The notes: generated by a model not told the origin, from the sequence alone. 64,000 nucleotides of DNA from Agarivorans litoreus (GCF_019649015.1 NZ_BLPI01000001.1:2021001-2085000), one strand, 5' to 3'; counted from the stretch's first letter, positions 1 to 9,104 are shown. Translations and numbers: made by a program.

Positions 1-1
1 T

Positions 2-859
2 ATTCACGACATTAGAAAGATTTTGGCCTTGCTGCCAAAACAGCGCCAAACCTTAATGTTCTCGGCTACCTTCTCAGAAGAAATTAGAACACTGGCCAAA
101 AGCTTGGTTAAAGACCCCGTTGAAGTATCGGTAACACCACCAAACGCTACCGCAAAAACCGTAAAACAGTGGATTGTACCGGTTGATAAAAGTAAAAAGT
201 CTGGCCTGCTTACTCAGCTGATTAAAGATAATGATTGGCAGCAAGTATTGGTATTTAGCCGCACCAAACATGGCGCCAACCGCTTAGCCAAACATTTAGA
301 ACAGCGCAAAATCTCAGCCGCTGCGATTCACGGCAATAAAAGCCAAGGCGCACGTACCCGTGCACTGGCGGAATTTAAAAGTGGTGATGTACGAGTATTA
401 GTTGCCACCGACATTGCTGCACGTGGCTTAGACATCGATCAACTGCCGCAAGTAGTGAACTTTGATTTACCTAATGTGGCCGAAGATTACGTACACCGCA
501 TTGGCCGCACTGGCCGAGCGGGTTCAACAGGTCAGGCAGTGTCTTTGGTATGTGCTGATGAAGTGGCAGATTTAATTGGCATTGAGCGACTCACTGGCCA
601 GTTATTAGAACGTAAAGAAGTAGCCGGTTTTGAACCAAGCACCCAGTTACCAGTAACCCGCGATACTCGCCCCTTAAAAGCTAAAAAGCCGAAAAAGCCT
701 AAAAGTCCACGTAGCGAACATAAAGATGGTCAGCGCTCTAGCGAAAATGCACGAGGTAACAAACCGGTCGGAAAAAATCGCCGCCACACTGGGGGTGGCA
801 CCAATAAGACCAGCCGCCGCTTTGCTAAGCCTAATACAAACAACTCGGGCAACAAATAA
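2..859 (+). CDS. rhlE: DEAD-box ATP-dependent RNA helicase, RhlE type (5'-truncated by window edge)
   Basis: C-terminal part of an ATP-dependent RNA helicase that remodels RNA or ribosome-assembly intermediates. The frame is open to the left edge (reads IHDIRKIL before LALLPKQRQ), so the true start lies outside the window; an internal TTG at 23 is not a credible start. Visible are motif III (SATFS), the motif IV region ([12 protein letters not shown]), motif V ([13 protein letters not shown]) and motif VI ([12 protein letters not shown]), followed by a lysine/arginine/asparagine-rich disordered tail of about 70 residues typical of RhlE-like proteins. It is followed directly by a strong terminator. 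The subfamily name rests on the short core and basic tail; SrmB or another DEAD-box paralogue is less likely. Confidence 0.85.
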   Translation: MHDIRKILALLPKQRQTLMFSATFSEEIRTLAKSLVKDPVEVSVTPPNATAKTVKQWIVPVDKSKKSGLLTQLIKDNDWQQVLVFSRTKHGANRLAKHLEQRKISAAAIHGNKSQGARTRALAEFKSGDVRVLVATDIAARGLDIDQLPQVVNFDLPNVAEDYVHRIGRTGRAGSTGQAVSLVCADEVADLIGIERLTGQLLERKEVAGFEPSTQLPVTRDTRPLKAKKPKKPKSPRSEHKDGQRSSENARGNKPVGKNRRHTGGGTNKTSRRFAKPNTNNSGNK

Positions 860-860
860 C

Positions 861-889
861 AAAAAGCCGGTGACATCACCGGCTTTTTT
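861..889. terminator. Bidirectional rho-independent terminator
   Basis: A perfect GC-rich stem (AGCCGGTGA / TCACCGGCT, two-base loop) flanked by an A-run on the left and a T-run on the right. It lies between the convergent helicase gene and folE and can serve both strands. Confidence 0.9.
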
Positions 890-1570
890 CTAGGCTAAAA
901 ACTCTCTTCTAGCTGATTTACTGGTTTTAAACTTGCCGCCGTAGGCCGAAGTTTGGGTGCTTGAGCTTGCGTCCATCACCCCGCGAGCTTTCACGCAGAA
1001 ATGGGTTGCCTCGATGCTAATGGCTACGTCTTCGGTACCCAACAAACTTTGTAAGGCCACCAGCACTTGCTGAGTTAAGCGCTCTTGTACCTGCGGACGC
1101 TGCGCAAAGAAGCGCACAATGCGGTTAATTTTTGACAAACCAATAATGTGGTCTTTAGGAATGTAAGCTACTTTCGCCAAACCATCGATGGTGACAAAAT
1201 GGTGCTCACAAGTGCTGGTAAAGGCAATATCCGACACCTTCACCATCTCTTCCACGGCCATTTTATTTTCAATGATGCTGATTTTTGGGAAGCGCGAATA
1301 ATCTAAACCCGAGAACACTTCATCAACAAACATTTTTGCAATACGGTGCGGGGTTTCGGCCAAGCTATCATCACTTAAATCTAAACCCAAGGTAGCCACT
1401 ACATCAGTCAAAGAGGCTTTTATCTTATTGTACTTCTGCTCATTGCTTAATTGATTGTCCACTAAGGGAGTTTCTATCCCTTTATCAACCAACGCTTGGC
1501 GTACTTGAATTGCCTCTGGTGACAAGCAAGCGTCTTTTCTAAATTGTTTTTCAGCTAACGCTACTTTCAT
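890..1570 (-). CDS. folE: GTP cyclohydrolase I
   Basis: Converts GTP to 7,8-dihydroneopterin triphosphate, the entry step of folate and pterin synthesis. The type-IA zinc site is visible: Cys121 and His124 in the CEHH motif and Cys192 in HFCVKARG. The C-terminus ([11 protein letters not shown] region) is also family-like, and the 226-residue length is close to E. coli FolE. The longest frame begins at a GTG two codons earlier (1576); the ATG at 1570 is preferred because AAGGAA lies six bases upstream. It follows folM by 64 bp on the same strand, suggesting one transcript with folX and folM. In that setting it may chiefly supply dihydroneopterin triphosphate for monapterin synthesis. Confidence 0.95.
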   Translation of the reverse strand: MKVALAEKQFRKDACLSPEAIQVRQALVDKGIETPLVDNQLSNEQKYNKIKASLTDVVATLGLDLSDDSLAETPHRIAKMFVDEVFSGLDYSRFPKISIIENKMAVEEMVKVSDIAFTSTCEHHFVTIDGLAKVAYIPKDHIIGLSKINRIVRFFAQRPQVQERLTQQVLVALQSLLGTEDVAISIEATHFCVKARGVMDASSSTQTSAYGGKFKTSKSARREFLA

Positions 1571-1634
1571 AATCACTTCCTTTAGATAGTTTCTTGGTTC
1601 ACCCGCTACGGTTTAGTTAACAACACTATTAACC

Positions 1635-2372
1635 CTAGACCAGATGGCGACCACCGTCTAAGCCGATGGTGCGACCGGTTATATATTTGCTAGCCAGCAA
1701 GTAGTTAACCGCTGCTACTGCTTCACTGGCGCCCGGCTCAAGCGCCATTAATGATTTTGCCAAGGCTTTAGTCCGATACTCCGGAGGATCATCTTGGTTA
1801 AACATTAACAACGAGGGCGCAATACTATTCACTTTTACCGCTGGTGCAAGCTTAGCGGCAAAAGAATGGGTTAAATTAGCCAAACCCGCTTTACTGGCCG
1901 CATAAGCAATATGCTTGCTGCTGCCTTTATCTGCGACATAATCCGTCATATGAATAATGTCGCTAGCCTGTTGATCTTGATGATTTTTTAGCAGCTCTTC
2001 AAAGGCGATATTGAGCTGATAAGGCGCACTAACATGCACACTCCACATGGCTTGCATTAAATGGTGCTGATTATCTAGCGCAGTATTGTTTAACCACTGC
2101 GAAGCATTATGGATAACCGCACGTAAGGCAGAATAGTTCTCGAGTACGTAAGCAATAAATTGGCTAATGCCTTGTTCATCGCTAAAATCGGCAATGACGC
2201 AATCTGCGCCTTTATCTCTTAAGGCTTGTACCGCAGGTTTGTCACTACGATAGGTCACAAGCACCGAGTAACCTTGCTGCAGCAAATCTTCGGCAATGGC
2301 TAAGCCTAAGCGCTGGGTGCCGCCAGTAATTAGCACTGGTGCACTGCTGTTAGCTGGCTTACTCGGCATCAC
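1635..2372 (-). CDS. folM: Dihydromonapterin reductase (short-chain dehydrogenase)
   Basis: NADPH-dependent SDR reductase expected to reduce dihydromonapterin to tetrahydromonapterin, with weaker dihydrofolate reductase activity. Visible are the Rossmann glycine motif (TGGTQRLG, near residues 16-23), the NAS-like HNAS segment and the catalytic YAASK (Tyr-x3-Lys). The C-terminal TGRTIGLDGGRHL is typical of FolM. It overlaps the end of folX by 14 bp, implying translational coupling, and precedes folE. In E. coli this product is the cofactor of phenylalanine hydroxylase in related bacteria. The FolM name rather than a generic SDR or pteridine reductase rests on the folX/folE context. Confidence 0.88.
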   Translation of the reverse strand: MMPSKPANSSAPVLITGGTQRLGLAIAEDLLQQGYSVLVTYRSDKPAVQALRDKGADCVIADFSDEQGISQFIAYVLENYSALRAVIHNASQWLNNTALDNQHHLMQAMWSVHVSAPYQLNIAFEELLKNHQDQQASDIIHMTDYVADKGSSKHIAYAASKAGLANLTHSFAAKLAPAVKVNSIAPSLLMFNQDDPPEYRTKALAKSLMALEPGASEAVAAVNYLLASKYITGRTIGLDGGRHLV

Positions 2373-2784
2373 GCGAGCCCGATAAAGTTACCGATACCGA
2401 ATCTGCAAATCGTAAGGCATGCGGTTTATCGACGGTGATGCTGGCATTAATCACCCGCGGTTCATCCATCGCAAGGGTGAGTAAGTCGGCACACAGTTTT
2501 TCCAATAGACGAAAGTGGCCTTGCTCAACGTGGGCGATCATCGCTTTGGTAATCACCTTATAATTGAGAGCCAAATCCTCACTATCCGCTTCGCAGGCTT
2601 TGCTTGCTTGATAACGAATTTCGGCATTTATCACCACATCTTGCTGCTTACTAAGCTCTTCTTCGTTAAAACCGATATACGTTCGCAAGCGCAAATTGGT
2701 AATCGTAATTAGCGCTGGTTCGAGCCGAAAACTATTGGCCAATGGCGTTAGGTTAGATACATTTGTTTTAGATACGTTGCTCAT
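2359..2784 (-). CDS. folX: Dihydroneopterin triphosphate 2'-epimerase
   Basis: Epimerises dihydroneopterin triphosphate to the monapterin form; a small tunnel-fold enzyme related to FolB aldolase. The segment ITNLRLRTYIGFNEEE followed by DVVINAEIRY and the C-terminal KPHALRFADSVSVTL match FolX more closely than FolB. There is an extra polar N-terminus of about 20 residues before the conserved core. The start ATG has a GAGAG-type ribosome site. It is first in a tight folX-folM overlap, with folE downstream, so the three genes cover GTP to tetrahydromonapterin apart from the phosphatase step. Confidence 0.9.
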   Translation of the reverse strand: MSNVSKTNVSNLTPLANSFRLEPALITITNLRLRTYIGFNEEELSKQQDVVINAEIRYQASKACEADSEDLALNYKVITKAMIAHVEQGHFRLLEKLCADLLTLAMDEPRVINASITVDKPHALRFADSVSVTLSGSRDAE

Positions 2785-2885
2785 AGAGCTCTCTCTTTAT
2801 TTAAATTGCTTACTACATACCTAGCCCAGTTTGGCGGGCTTTAACAGCTGAAACGTTTTTTTGCTGTCGTTTGTGTGAAGGCAAA

Positions 2886-3437
2886 CTAAGACTGTTTTTG
2901 AATCACCAAACTTACCGAGCCCACTTTAAATCCAAATTTTCGCATCACTGACTCATTCACAATGGTGGTTGAGTTAACCAAATACATTTTGTCTTCGACC
3001 ACCACATCTAGCGGATTGCCTTTATATTGCAAAGTGAGCACATAGTCCATAAACAAGGCATTGCCTGCTAAGTGCATCTTGGCGGGTTGGCTAACATCGT
3101 TAGCACTGGCAAGGTAGCTACCATCTTGCTGCTTGCGCAGCGTCCAAATGCGTTGTAGCTTTTCGCCATCGTCAAAAACAAAATGCTCATCAAGAGTGCC
3201 AAGCCCTTGCTCGTCCCAGCTAGCATCGATGGTGACGTTAAAATAGCGAATCAACTCTCCCGAACGGTTTTTAACAATGCCATGTGCGCTAAGTTGACCG
3301 TCAAAAAAATCTTCCAAAACCAAGGTGGGTTGGTTGTCTGCGTAACTGGAAACATCGGCACTAGAACAGCCCCACAAACCTGCCAGTAGGCTAAGTAACA
3401 AGAGGTATTTTCGATGTACGCTAGAGGCTAGTTGCAT
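2886..3437 (-). CDS. DUF3833 family lipoprotein
   Basis: Predicted lipoprotein of 183 residues: basic N-terminus, hydrophobic stretch and a lipobox ending in LWGC at Cys24. The body matches the DUF3833 pattern: LEDFFDGQLSAHGIVKNRSG near the N-terminus, a FVFDDGEKLQRIWTLRK segment in the middle, and MYLVNSTTIVNES and MRKFGFKVG near the C-terminus. The family has no established function. It lies 101 bp upstream of folX on the same strand and may share its transcript. Membrane side is inferred from the lipobox only. Confidence 0.8.
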   Translation of the reverse strand: MQLASSVHRKYLLLLSLLAGLWGCSSADVSSYADNQPTLVLEDFFDGQLSAHGIVKNRSGELIRYFNVTIDASWDEQGLGTLDEHFVFDDGEKLQRIWTLRKQQDGSYLASANDVSQPAKMHLAGNALFMDYVLTLQYKGNPLDVVVEDKMYLVNSTTIVNESVMRKFGFKVGSVSLVIQKQS

Positions 3438-3515
3438 ATCTATCTACGCCAGTTTTAACAATTACTCTTAAAACGGCTAGTGATTGGGAATAGATCTACC
3501 GGCTTGAATTATTTA

Positions 3516-3722
3516 TTACTTCCAATCGCGGGGGGCACTTTCTAAGCATTTAACACAGGAGAGTTCTTTGCCAAGCATACTAAAACGGCCTTGGTAATTA
3601 AGCACCCACGGTCGGTTTTGCCATGGCGGCTGGTGACGAACATGTTGATAGTGTCCACAGGCCAACCTAGCGATCCAATGGTGCTCTTCGTCCAACTGAA
3701 AGCCAATTATAATTTGTAGCAT
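3516..3722 (-). CDS. DUF3565 domain protein (small Cys/His protein)
   Basis: A 68-residue cytoplasmic protein with IIGFQLDEEHHWIARLACGH, then QHVRHQPPW and a C-terminal CVKC. The pattern CGH...H...CxxC suggests one bound zinc. This is the DUF3565 signature; function is unknown. It starts 9 bp after the stop of the Lrp/AsnC gene on the same strand, so the two are probably co-transcribed. Confidence 0.8.
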   Translation of the reverse strand: MLQIIIGFQLDEEHHWIARLACGHYQHVRHQPPWQNRPWVLNYQGRFSMLGKELSCVKCLESAPRDWK

Positions 3723-3730
3723 TGCTATCC

Positions 3731-4156
3731 TTAGCGACTAAACATTTCCCTTAACACCATGTGGGTGCGCACCATTACCATTTTTTCCATTTGCTCTAGC
3801 TGCAAACGAATCTCTTCTAGGCGGGCCATTGAGGCCACTTCAACGTACAGCAACATATCAACATCGCCTGAAATTGCCTGACAGCGTTTAATTTCTGGGA
3901 TGCCACGCATAATCTCAGCATAGGCTTCACAATTGTGTTCTTTGTAGCGAAGCTCTAAATGCGCAGCAATCGGCGCTTGCTCGCTATGGGTACCCAAACT
4001 AGCATGATAGCCACTGATCTGCCCACTGCTCTCTAAATTGGCGATGCGCTCGGCGGTGGCCGAACGCGAAAGGTTTACTTGTCGCGCAATTTGACTCACC
4101 GGAGTACGCGCATTGGCCACTAACATAGCGACAATTTTTTGATCAAACTTATCCAA
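3731..4156 (-). CDS. Lrp/AsnC family transcriptional regulator
   Basis: A 141-residue regulator with an N-terminal winged helix-turn-helix (KIVAMLVANARTPVSQIARQ then LSRSATAERIANLESSGQI, about residues 7-45) and a C-terminal RAM ligand/oligomer domain (CQAISGDVDMLLYVEV region). Family members respond to amino acids. The target cannot be read from sequence. It lies between the siroheme methyltransferase (57 bp away) and the DUF3565 gene, all leftward, so a role near nitrite assimilation is possible but unproven. Confidence 0.9.
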   Translation of the reverse strand: MDKFDQKIVAMLVANARTPVSQIARQVNLSRSATAERIANLESSGQISGYHASLGTHSEQAPIAAHLELRYKEHNCEAYAEIMRGIPEIKRCQAISGDVDMLLYVEVASMARLEEIRLQLEQMEKMVMVRTHMVLREMFSR

Positions 4157-4213
4157 GCATTAACTTCCCTTTAATCACCCTATTTGACATGACAAAGTTT
4201 TTTAAGAATTAAA

Positions 4214-4987
4214 CTAAACCAACTCTGGCGCAAACCACGCCAGCTCTTTGTGCAACTCTGTAACGCTACCAACAACAATTAAAGACGGGCTTTCGGCTTG
4301 CTGCGCCAATTTTGGTAGTTCAGCTAAACTGCCGGTTAATACGCGTTGCTGCGGCGTAGCACCACGCTCAATAATGGCACAAGGGGTGGTATCGGCTAAG
4401 CCATTTTTAATCAGATTTGTCTGAATGGTTGGACACTGCTTAAGACCCATATAAAACACCAAGGTGTGATTAGAATGCGCTAACGAAGGCCAATCAATAT
4501 CTTCACCATGCTGCTTTAAATGGCCGGTAATAAATTGCACGCTCTGGGCGTGGTCTCGATGGGTAAGCGGAATGCCCGCATAAGCGGTACATCCCACTGC
4601 AGCAGTAATGCCAGGCACTACTTCAAAAGCTAAGTTTTCGGCTGCTAATGATTGCAACTCTTCACCGCCTCGGCCAAAAATAAACGGGTCGCCGCCCTTT
4701 AACCGAACCACGTGTTTACCTAACTTGGCTTGGTCTACCAAGATTTGGTTAATTTCATCTTGCGGTACAAAGTGATGGTCAAGCTTTTTGCCAACATACA
4801 CCATCTCTGCGGTAGGCGAGGCTAAATCAAGGATCGCTTGCGACACCAAACGGTCAAATACAATGACGTCGGCGGTGCGGATGCGCTTCACCGCCTTTAC
4901 GGTAAGCAAGTCTGGATCACCAGGTCCGGCACCAACCAGCGAAACAAAACCCAGCTCGTGAATAGCGGTAGATGAAGAGTGGGACAT
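4214..4987 (-). CDS. cobA: Uroporphyrinogen-III C-methyltransferase (SUMT)
   Basis: Transfers two methyl groups from S-adenosylmethionine to uroporphyrinogen III to give precorrin-2, the siroheme precursor. Hallmarks are LVGAGPGDPDLLT at residues 17-29, VVRLKGGDPFIFGRGGEE, the PGITAAVGCTAYAGIPLTHR segment and a C-terminal PSLIVVGSV. At 257 residues it is a stand-alone methyltransferase lacking the CysG dehydrogenase/ferrochelatase part. It follows nirB-nirD-nirC on the same strand, which fits siroheme supply for NirB. A palindromic element separates it from nirC, so it may have its own promoter. Confidence 0.93.
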   Translation of the reverse strand: MSHSSSTAIHELGFVSLVGAGPGDPDLLTVKAVKRIRTADVIVFDRLVSQAILDLASPTAEMVYVGKKLDHHFVPQDEINQILVDQAKLGKHVVRLKGGDPFIFGRGGEELQSLAAENLAFEVVPGITAAVGCTAYAGIPLTHRDHAQSVQFITGHLKQHGEDIDWPSLAHSNHTLVFYMGLKQCPTIQTNLIKNGLADTTPCAIIERGATPQQRVLTGSLAELPKLAQQAESPSLIVVGSVTELHKELAWFAPELV

Positions 4988-5023
4988 TGTCTGTTTCCTT
5001 ATTACTTGGTAGAGCGAATATGA

Positions 5024-5229
5024 TAATTAACCTGAGCTCGGGATAATAAAATGGTTTCTAGCGGCTATTTTTACTTACTTCGGTGTTGAAGCTGCTTGCA
5101 ATAGTCTAGCTATTGACGCGCAGCTTCGCCTTGAACTAAGCAAAACTATCTCGCCAGAAACATAACACTAGATTAAGTACTTGGTTGCAACGTTATCGTC
5201 ACTTCCCTATCCCGAGTTCAGGTTAATTA
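5024..5229. repeat. 206-bp imperfect palindromic (MITE-like) element
   Basis: Terminal inverted repeats of 22 bp (5024-5045 and 5208-5229) match at 21 positions; core arms read AACCTGAGCTCGGGATA and its complement with one change. Further matching pairs continue inward (AAATGGTTTCTAGC against GCCAGAAACAT; GTTGAAGCTGC against GCAGCTTCGCC; CAATAG against CTATTG), so most of the element can fold into one long hairpin. No coding frame is present. It occupies the gap between nirC and cobA. This looks like a non-autonomous transposon or a large repeated palindrome; the partner transposase is not in the window. TTAA at both outer ends could be part of the repeat or a target duplication. Confidence 0.75.
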
Positions 5230-5285
5230 GTTTAGTGGGCCTTGCGGCCAAAACCGTAGAGTATCAGTTCATAAGCTTCAAATAC

Positions 5286-5314
5286 AAAAAAACCCCTAGC
5301 AACAGCAAGGGGTT
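5286..5314 (-). terminator. Rho-independent terminator after nirC
   Basis: Leftward hairpin AACCCC / GGGGTT with a second short TTGC/GCTA pairing, followed on the minus strand by a run of seven Ts. It starts about 30 bp after the nirC stop and would end the nirBDC transcript before cobA. Confidence 0.8.
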
Positions 5315-5347
5315 ATCATTTCAAGGTAAAACTACTGTGTAATATGC

Positions 5348-6160
5348 TTAGGCAGCTTTACGTTGTGGCAAGGTTTTACCATGAGTAACGTAAAGGCTTA
5401 GGCCAGTTACTAATAAGCCACCAACCAAGTTACCAAGAGTAACTGGAATTTGGTTCCATACTAACCAATCAGTGATAGTGAACTCTGCACCTAGCATCAT
5501 GCCTAGTGGGAATAGGTACATGTTTACTACGGCGTGTTCAAATACCAAACCAAAGAAGATGAAGATTGGGAACCACATCGCCAATACTTTACCGCCAACG
5601 GTTTTAGAGGTCATAGCGCCAACCACCCCTAAACACACCATCCAGTTACACAAGATGCCTTTAACAAACACCGTAATCCAACCGTTTAAGCCATGCTCGG
5701 CAAAGCCTAAAGTACGGGCAGTTGAAGCTTTAACAAAGGCTTGGCCTACTGCGCCAGGCTCAACACTAAAGTTCATGGTAAAGGTTAAGGCAACCAAAAA
5801 CGCTACCGATACTGCACCAATAAGGTTACCTAAACCCACTAATAGCCAGTTACGAAGCACCCCTTTGGCGGTGACACCTTTGCGTTTTTCAAACAGCGAC
5901 AATGGCGCTAACGCAAATACACCGGTTAGTAAGTCAAAACCCATAAGGTTCAAAATACAAAAACCAACTGGGAATACTAAAGCACCCACAATAGGTATAC
6001 CGGTTTGCACTGCTGCGGTAATAGCTACAGCTACTGCAATCGCTAAAATTGCGCCAGCCATAATACCGCGCACAATGGTATCGCGAGTAGACATAAATAC
6101 TTTGCTTTCGCCAGCATCGATCATCGTTTGAACGAATTCAGCGGGTTTTACGTAAGACAT
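5348..6160 (-). CDS. nirC: Formate/nitrite transporter family channel, NirC type
   Basis: Inner-membrane FNT-family channel for nitrite (or formate) uptake and export; 270 residues with six predicted membrane helices. Family motifs are visible: LMGFDLLTGVF near residue 73, KGILCNWMVCLGV near 167 and VFEHAVVNMYLFPLG near 207. It lies 32 bp after nirD on the same strand, which favours nitrite as substrate. The terminator that follows would make it the last gene of nirBDC. Confidence 0.92.
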   Translation of the reverse strand: MSYVKPAEFVQTMIDAGESKVFMSTRDTIVRGIMAGAILAIAVAVAITAAVQTGIPIVGALVFPVGFCILNLMGFDLLTGVFALAPLSLFEKRKGVTAKGVLRNWLLVGLGNLIGAVSVAFLVALTFTMNFSVEPGAVGQAFVKASTARTLGFAEHGLNGWITVFVKGILCNWMVCLGVVGAMTSKTVGGKVLAMWFPIFIFFGLVFEHAVVNMYLFPLGMMLGAEFTITDWLVWNQIPVTLGNLVGGLLVTGLSLYVTHGKTLPQRKAA

Positions 6161-6192
6161 AATGCTTCCTTAATTTTCTAAAATAAAATCTG

Positions 6193-6516
6193 TTATGCAC
6201 TCACCGCAACACTGTCGGCTTTAATCTGCACCTTATAGCTCGCTACCGAGACCGTTGGGTTCTCTAGGCAGATGCCGGTTTCAAGATTAAAACGTTGCTT
6301 TTTAAGTGGGCTTGCTACCCAAAGCTGACCTTGATGCTCACAAATCAATCCGCGCGACAATACGTTCGAATTAGCAAAAGGGTCCATGTTATTAATGGCA
6401 AATACTTGCTCATTGTTACGTGGGCGAAAAAGGGCTACTTGCTGGCCATTGACTAGCGCGCAAATACCGGTACCTGGGGTAATATCGTTTAGCTTACAAA
6501 CGGTTTTAAAACTCAT
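6193..6516 (-). CDS. nirD: Nitrite reductase (NADH) small subunit
   Basis: Small subunit of the cytoplasmic siroheme nitrite reductase; 107 residues with a Rieske-like ferredoxin fold. As in most NirD proteins the fold lacks the full set of Rieske ligands (CEHQGQLWVASPL retains only part of them). Sequence segments VALFRPRNNEQVFAINNMDPF and RFNLETGICLENP are typical. It starts 2 bp after nirB, so translation is coupled. Confidence 0.92.
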   Translation of the reverse strand: MSFKTVCKLNDITPGTGICALVNGQQVALFRPRNNEQVFAINNMDPFANSNVLSRGLICEHQGQLWVASPLKKQRFNLETGICLENPTVSVASYKVQIKADSVAVSA

Positions 6517-6518
6517 AA

Positions 6519-9077
6519 TTATGCCTCCAACTCAACGTGTAGAATGTCGCCTTTTGCCTGTGGGTGTTTCTCGGCAAAAGTAGCCGGGCGATGCTGTTCG
6601 CGCTCGCTAACAAACACTACGTTTTCATCACGTTGGTCGCTATTAATGAAATGAGCAAAACGTTTAAGTTGCGCTTCGTCGTTTAGAGTGTCGCTCCACT
6701 CACAGCTATAGCTCGCAACCAATTTAGCCACGTCGGCTTCTAGTTGTTGGTTAATCCCAAGCTTGTCGTTTACAACCACTTCACGCAGGTAATCTACACC
6801 GCCCTCTAGGTTCTCTAACCAAACCGAAGTACGTTGTAATTTGTCGGCGGTGCGAATGTAGAACATCATGAAACGATCTACGTATTTAATCAGGGTTTCT
6901 TGGTCTAAGTCTGCAGCCAGTAAATCGCCGTGGCGTGGCTTCATACCGCCGTTGCCGCCTACGTACATATTCCAGCCCGCATCGGTGGCGATAATGCCTA
7001 AATCTTTACCTTGGGCTTCGGCACATTCGCGGGTACAACCCGATACACCAAACTTCATTTTGTGAGGAGTACGAATGCCTTTGTAGCGGTTTTCTAGCAT
7101 TACGCCCAAACCAACACTGTCTTGCACACCAAAACGACACCAAGTGCTACCCACACAGGTTTTAGCCATGCGTAAGGCTTTGCCGTAGGCTTGGCCTGTT
7201 TCGTAACCAGCAGCAATTAACTTGCGCCAAATATTTGGAAGGTCATCTTTTTGCGCACCAAACAAACCAATGCGCTGAGCGCCAGTCACCTTGGTATAAA
7301 GGGCATATTCTTCTGCTACTTCAGCTAGTACACCAAGGGCTTTAGGGGTAACTTCGCCACCCGCCATGCGTGGAATCACCGAATAGGTGCCGTCTTTTTG
7401 CATGTTGCCAAGGAAGTTATCATTGGTATCTTGCAGGCTTACTAACTCTGGTGCCAATACGTGGTCGCCCCAGCAAGAAGCTAAAATAGAGCCAACGGCT
7501 GGTTTACATACTTCACAGCCGTAACCTTTACCGTGTTTGTTTAATACCTGTTCAAAGCTTCTATGGCCTTCAATTCGAACTAGGTGGAACAGCTCTTGGC
7601 GTGAGTATTCAAAATGTTCACAAAGGTGGTTATTAACTTCTACGCCGGCTTTAGCCAACTCGGCATTTAGTACTTGGCCAATTAGCGGTAAACAACCACC
7701 ACAGCCAGTGCCTGCATTAGTAGAGGCTTTAATTTCGGCCATCGTCGTTTGGCCATCGGCCACTGCTACAGCTATCTTACCTTTGGTAACATCGAAGCAA
7801 GAACAAATAACCGCTGAATCAGGTAAAGAGTCTGCGCCCATTGCTGGTTTTTCTGCACCCGCATGAGCAGGCAAGATAAGCGTGTCTGGATGTTCAGGTA
7901 AATCAATGTCGTTAAGTTTAAGCTGTAGTAAGTTGCCGTAATCAGCGGTATCGCCCACTAACACTGCACCTAATAGTTTTTTGCCGTCTTCTGAAACGAT
8001 CAGGCGTTTATACACACCCTCTTCATCATTTTGGTAAACAAAGCTCTTACAGTTTGGCGTGCGACCATTAGCATCACCAATGCTGCCTACCTTTACTCCC
8101 AGTAACTTAAGCTTGGCACTCATGTCTGCGCCTTCAAAAGCACTGTTGTTACCTAGCAGGTGGTCAACCGCTACCTGCGCCATTTTGTAACCAGGTGCCA
8201 CTAAACCAAAGAAACTCTCGTTCCAAGAGGCACACTCACCAATGGCGTAGATGTTTTCGTCTGAAGTTAAACATTGATCGTTAATCGCAATACCACCTCG
8301 AGGTGCAATGCTTAGCTCAGCTTGACGCGCTAACTTGTCTTGCGGACGAATACCGGTAGAGAACACAATGAAATCAACTTCTAGCTTGGTTTCATCGGCA
8401 AAGAGCATGGTATTACGAGCATGCTCACCTTGCGTTTGGATCTCCAAGGTGTTTTTGCTGGTATGCACTTGCACACCCATGCGCTCAATTTTGTTGCGCA
8501 GCAAAAAACCACCTTGCTGGTCGAGCTGCTCGGCCATTAATACTGGAGCAAACTCAATAACATGGGTTTCTACGCCCAGTGCTTTTAAAGCACCTGCCGC
8601 TTCTAAACCTAATAGCCCGCCACCAACAACCGCACCGCTCTTACTCTTTTTAGCAGATGCTTCAATGGCTTTTAAATCTTCAATGGTACGGTAAACAAAA
8701 CAGTCTTTGTTTTCGCTACCTTTAATCGGTGGAACCCAAGGATAAGAACCCGTAGCCATTACTAGTTTGTCGTAAGCAATCTCACGGCCAGTGCTTGAAT
8801 ACACCACTTTTTGCTCACGGTTGATGTTGATGGCACGTTCGCCAAGCAATACCTCAATGCCGTGTTTTTCGTAGAAGCCATGTTTAACAAGAGACAGCTC
8901 TTCAGCGGTGTGATGAGAAAAGTATGAAGACAAGTGAACACGATCGTAGGCAACTCGAGGCTCTTCACAGAAAACTGTTACGTCGAATTGGCTTAAGTCA
9001 GCCTTCTCGACCAAATCTTCTAAATAACGGTGCCCCACCATACCGTTACCAACAACTACTAGCTTCAGCTTGCTCAT
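6519..9077 (-). CDS. nirB: Nitrite reductase (NADH) large subunit
   Basis: Catalytic subunit that reduces nitrite to ammonium with NADH; 852 residues. Domain order: FAD/NAD(P)-binding pyridine-nucleotide reductase (VVVGNGMVGHRYLE at 6-19; second nucleotide site GAVVGGGLLGLEAAG; TGIRPQ), a BFD-like [2Fe-2S] domain (CSCFDVTKGKI ... GTGCGGC), then the sulfite/nitrite reductase core with RIGLFG and the siroheme/[4Fe-4S] cysteines in KTCVGSTWCRFG and VSGCTRECAEAQGKDLG. All expected cluster cysteines appear present. First gene of nirB-nirD-nirC. The upstream region carries an FNR-like and a NarP-like site, implying anaerobic, nitrate/nitrite-responsive expression. Confidence 0.97.
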   Translation of the reverse strand: MSKLKLVVVGNGMVGHRYLEDLVEKADLSQFDVTVFCEEPRVAYDRVHLSSYFSHHTAEELSLVKHGFYEKHGIEVLLGERAININREQKVVYSSTGREIAYDKLVMATGSYPWVPPIKGSENKDCFVYRTIEDLKAIEASAKKSKSGAVVGGGLLGLEAAGALKALGVETHVIEFAPVLMAEQLDQQGGFLLRNKIERMGVQVHTSKNTLEIQTQGEHARNTMLFADETKLEVDFIVFSTGIRPQDKLARQAELSIAPRGGIAINDQCLTSDENIYAIGECASWNESFFGLVAPGYKMAQVAVDHLLGNNSAFEGADMSAKLKLLGVKVGSIGDANGRTPNCKSFVYQNDEEGVYKRLIVSEDGKKLLGAVLVGDTADYGNLLQLKLNDIDLPEHPDTLILPAHAGAEKPAMGADSLPDSAVICSCFDVTKGKIAVAVADGQTTMAEIKASTNAGTGCGGCLPLIGQVLNAELAKAGVEVNNHLCEHFEYSRQELFHLVRIEGHRSFEQVLNKHGKGYGCEVCKPAVGSILASCWGDHVLAPELVSLQDTNDNFLGNMQKDGTYSVIPRMAGGEVTPKALGVLAEVAEEYALYTKVTGAQRIGLFGAQKDDLPNIWRKLIAAGYETGQAYGKALRMAKTCVGSTWCRFGVQDSVGLGVMLENRYKGIRTPHKMKFGVSGCTRECAEAQGKDLGIIATDAGWNMYVGGNGGMKPRHGDLLAADLDQETLIKYVDRFMMFYIRTADKLQRTSVWLENLEGGVDYLREVVVNDKLGINQQLEADVAKLVASYSCEWSDTLNDEAQLKRFAHFINSDQRDENVVFVSEREQHRPATFAEKHPQAKGDILHVELEA

Positions 9078-9104
9078 AGATTTTCCAGCGACAAAATAAG
9101 ATTA

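Noticed and set aside
5472-6131. 219-codon plus-strand frame opposite nirC
   Set aside because: Antisense shadow of a membrane-protein gene, with proline/threonine/lysine-rich low-complexity translation and no ribosome site.
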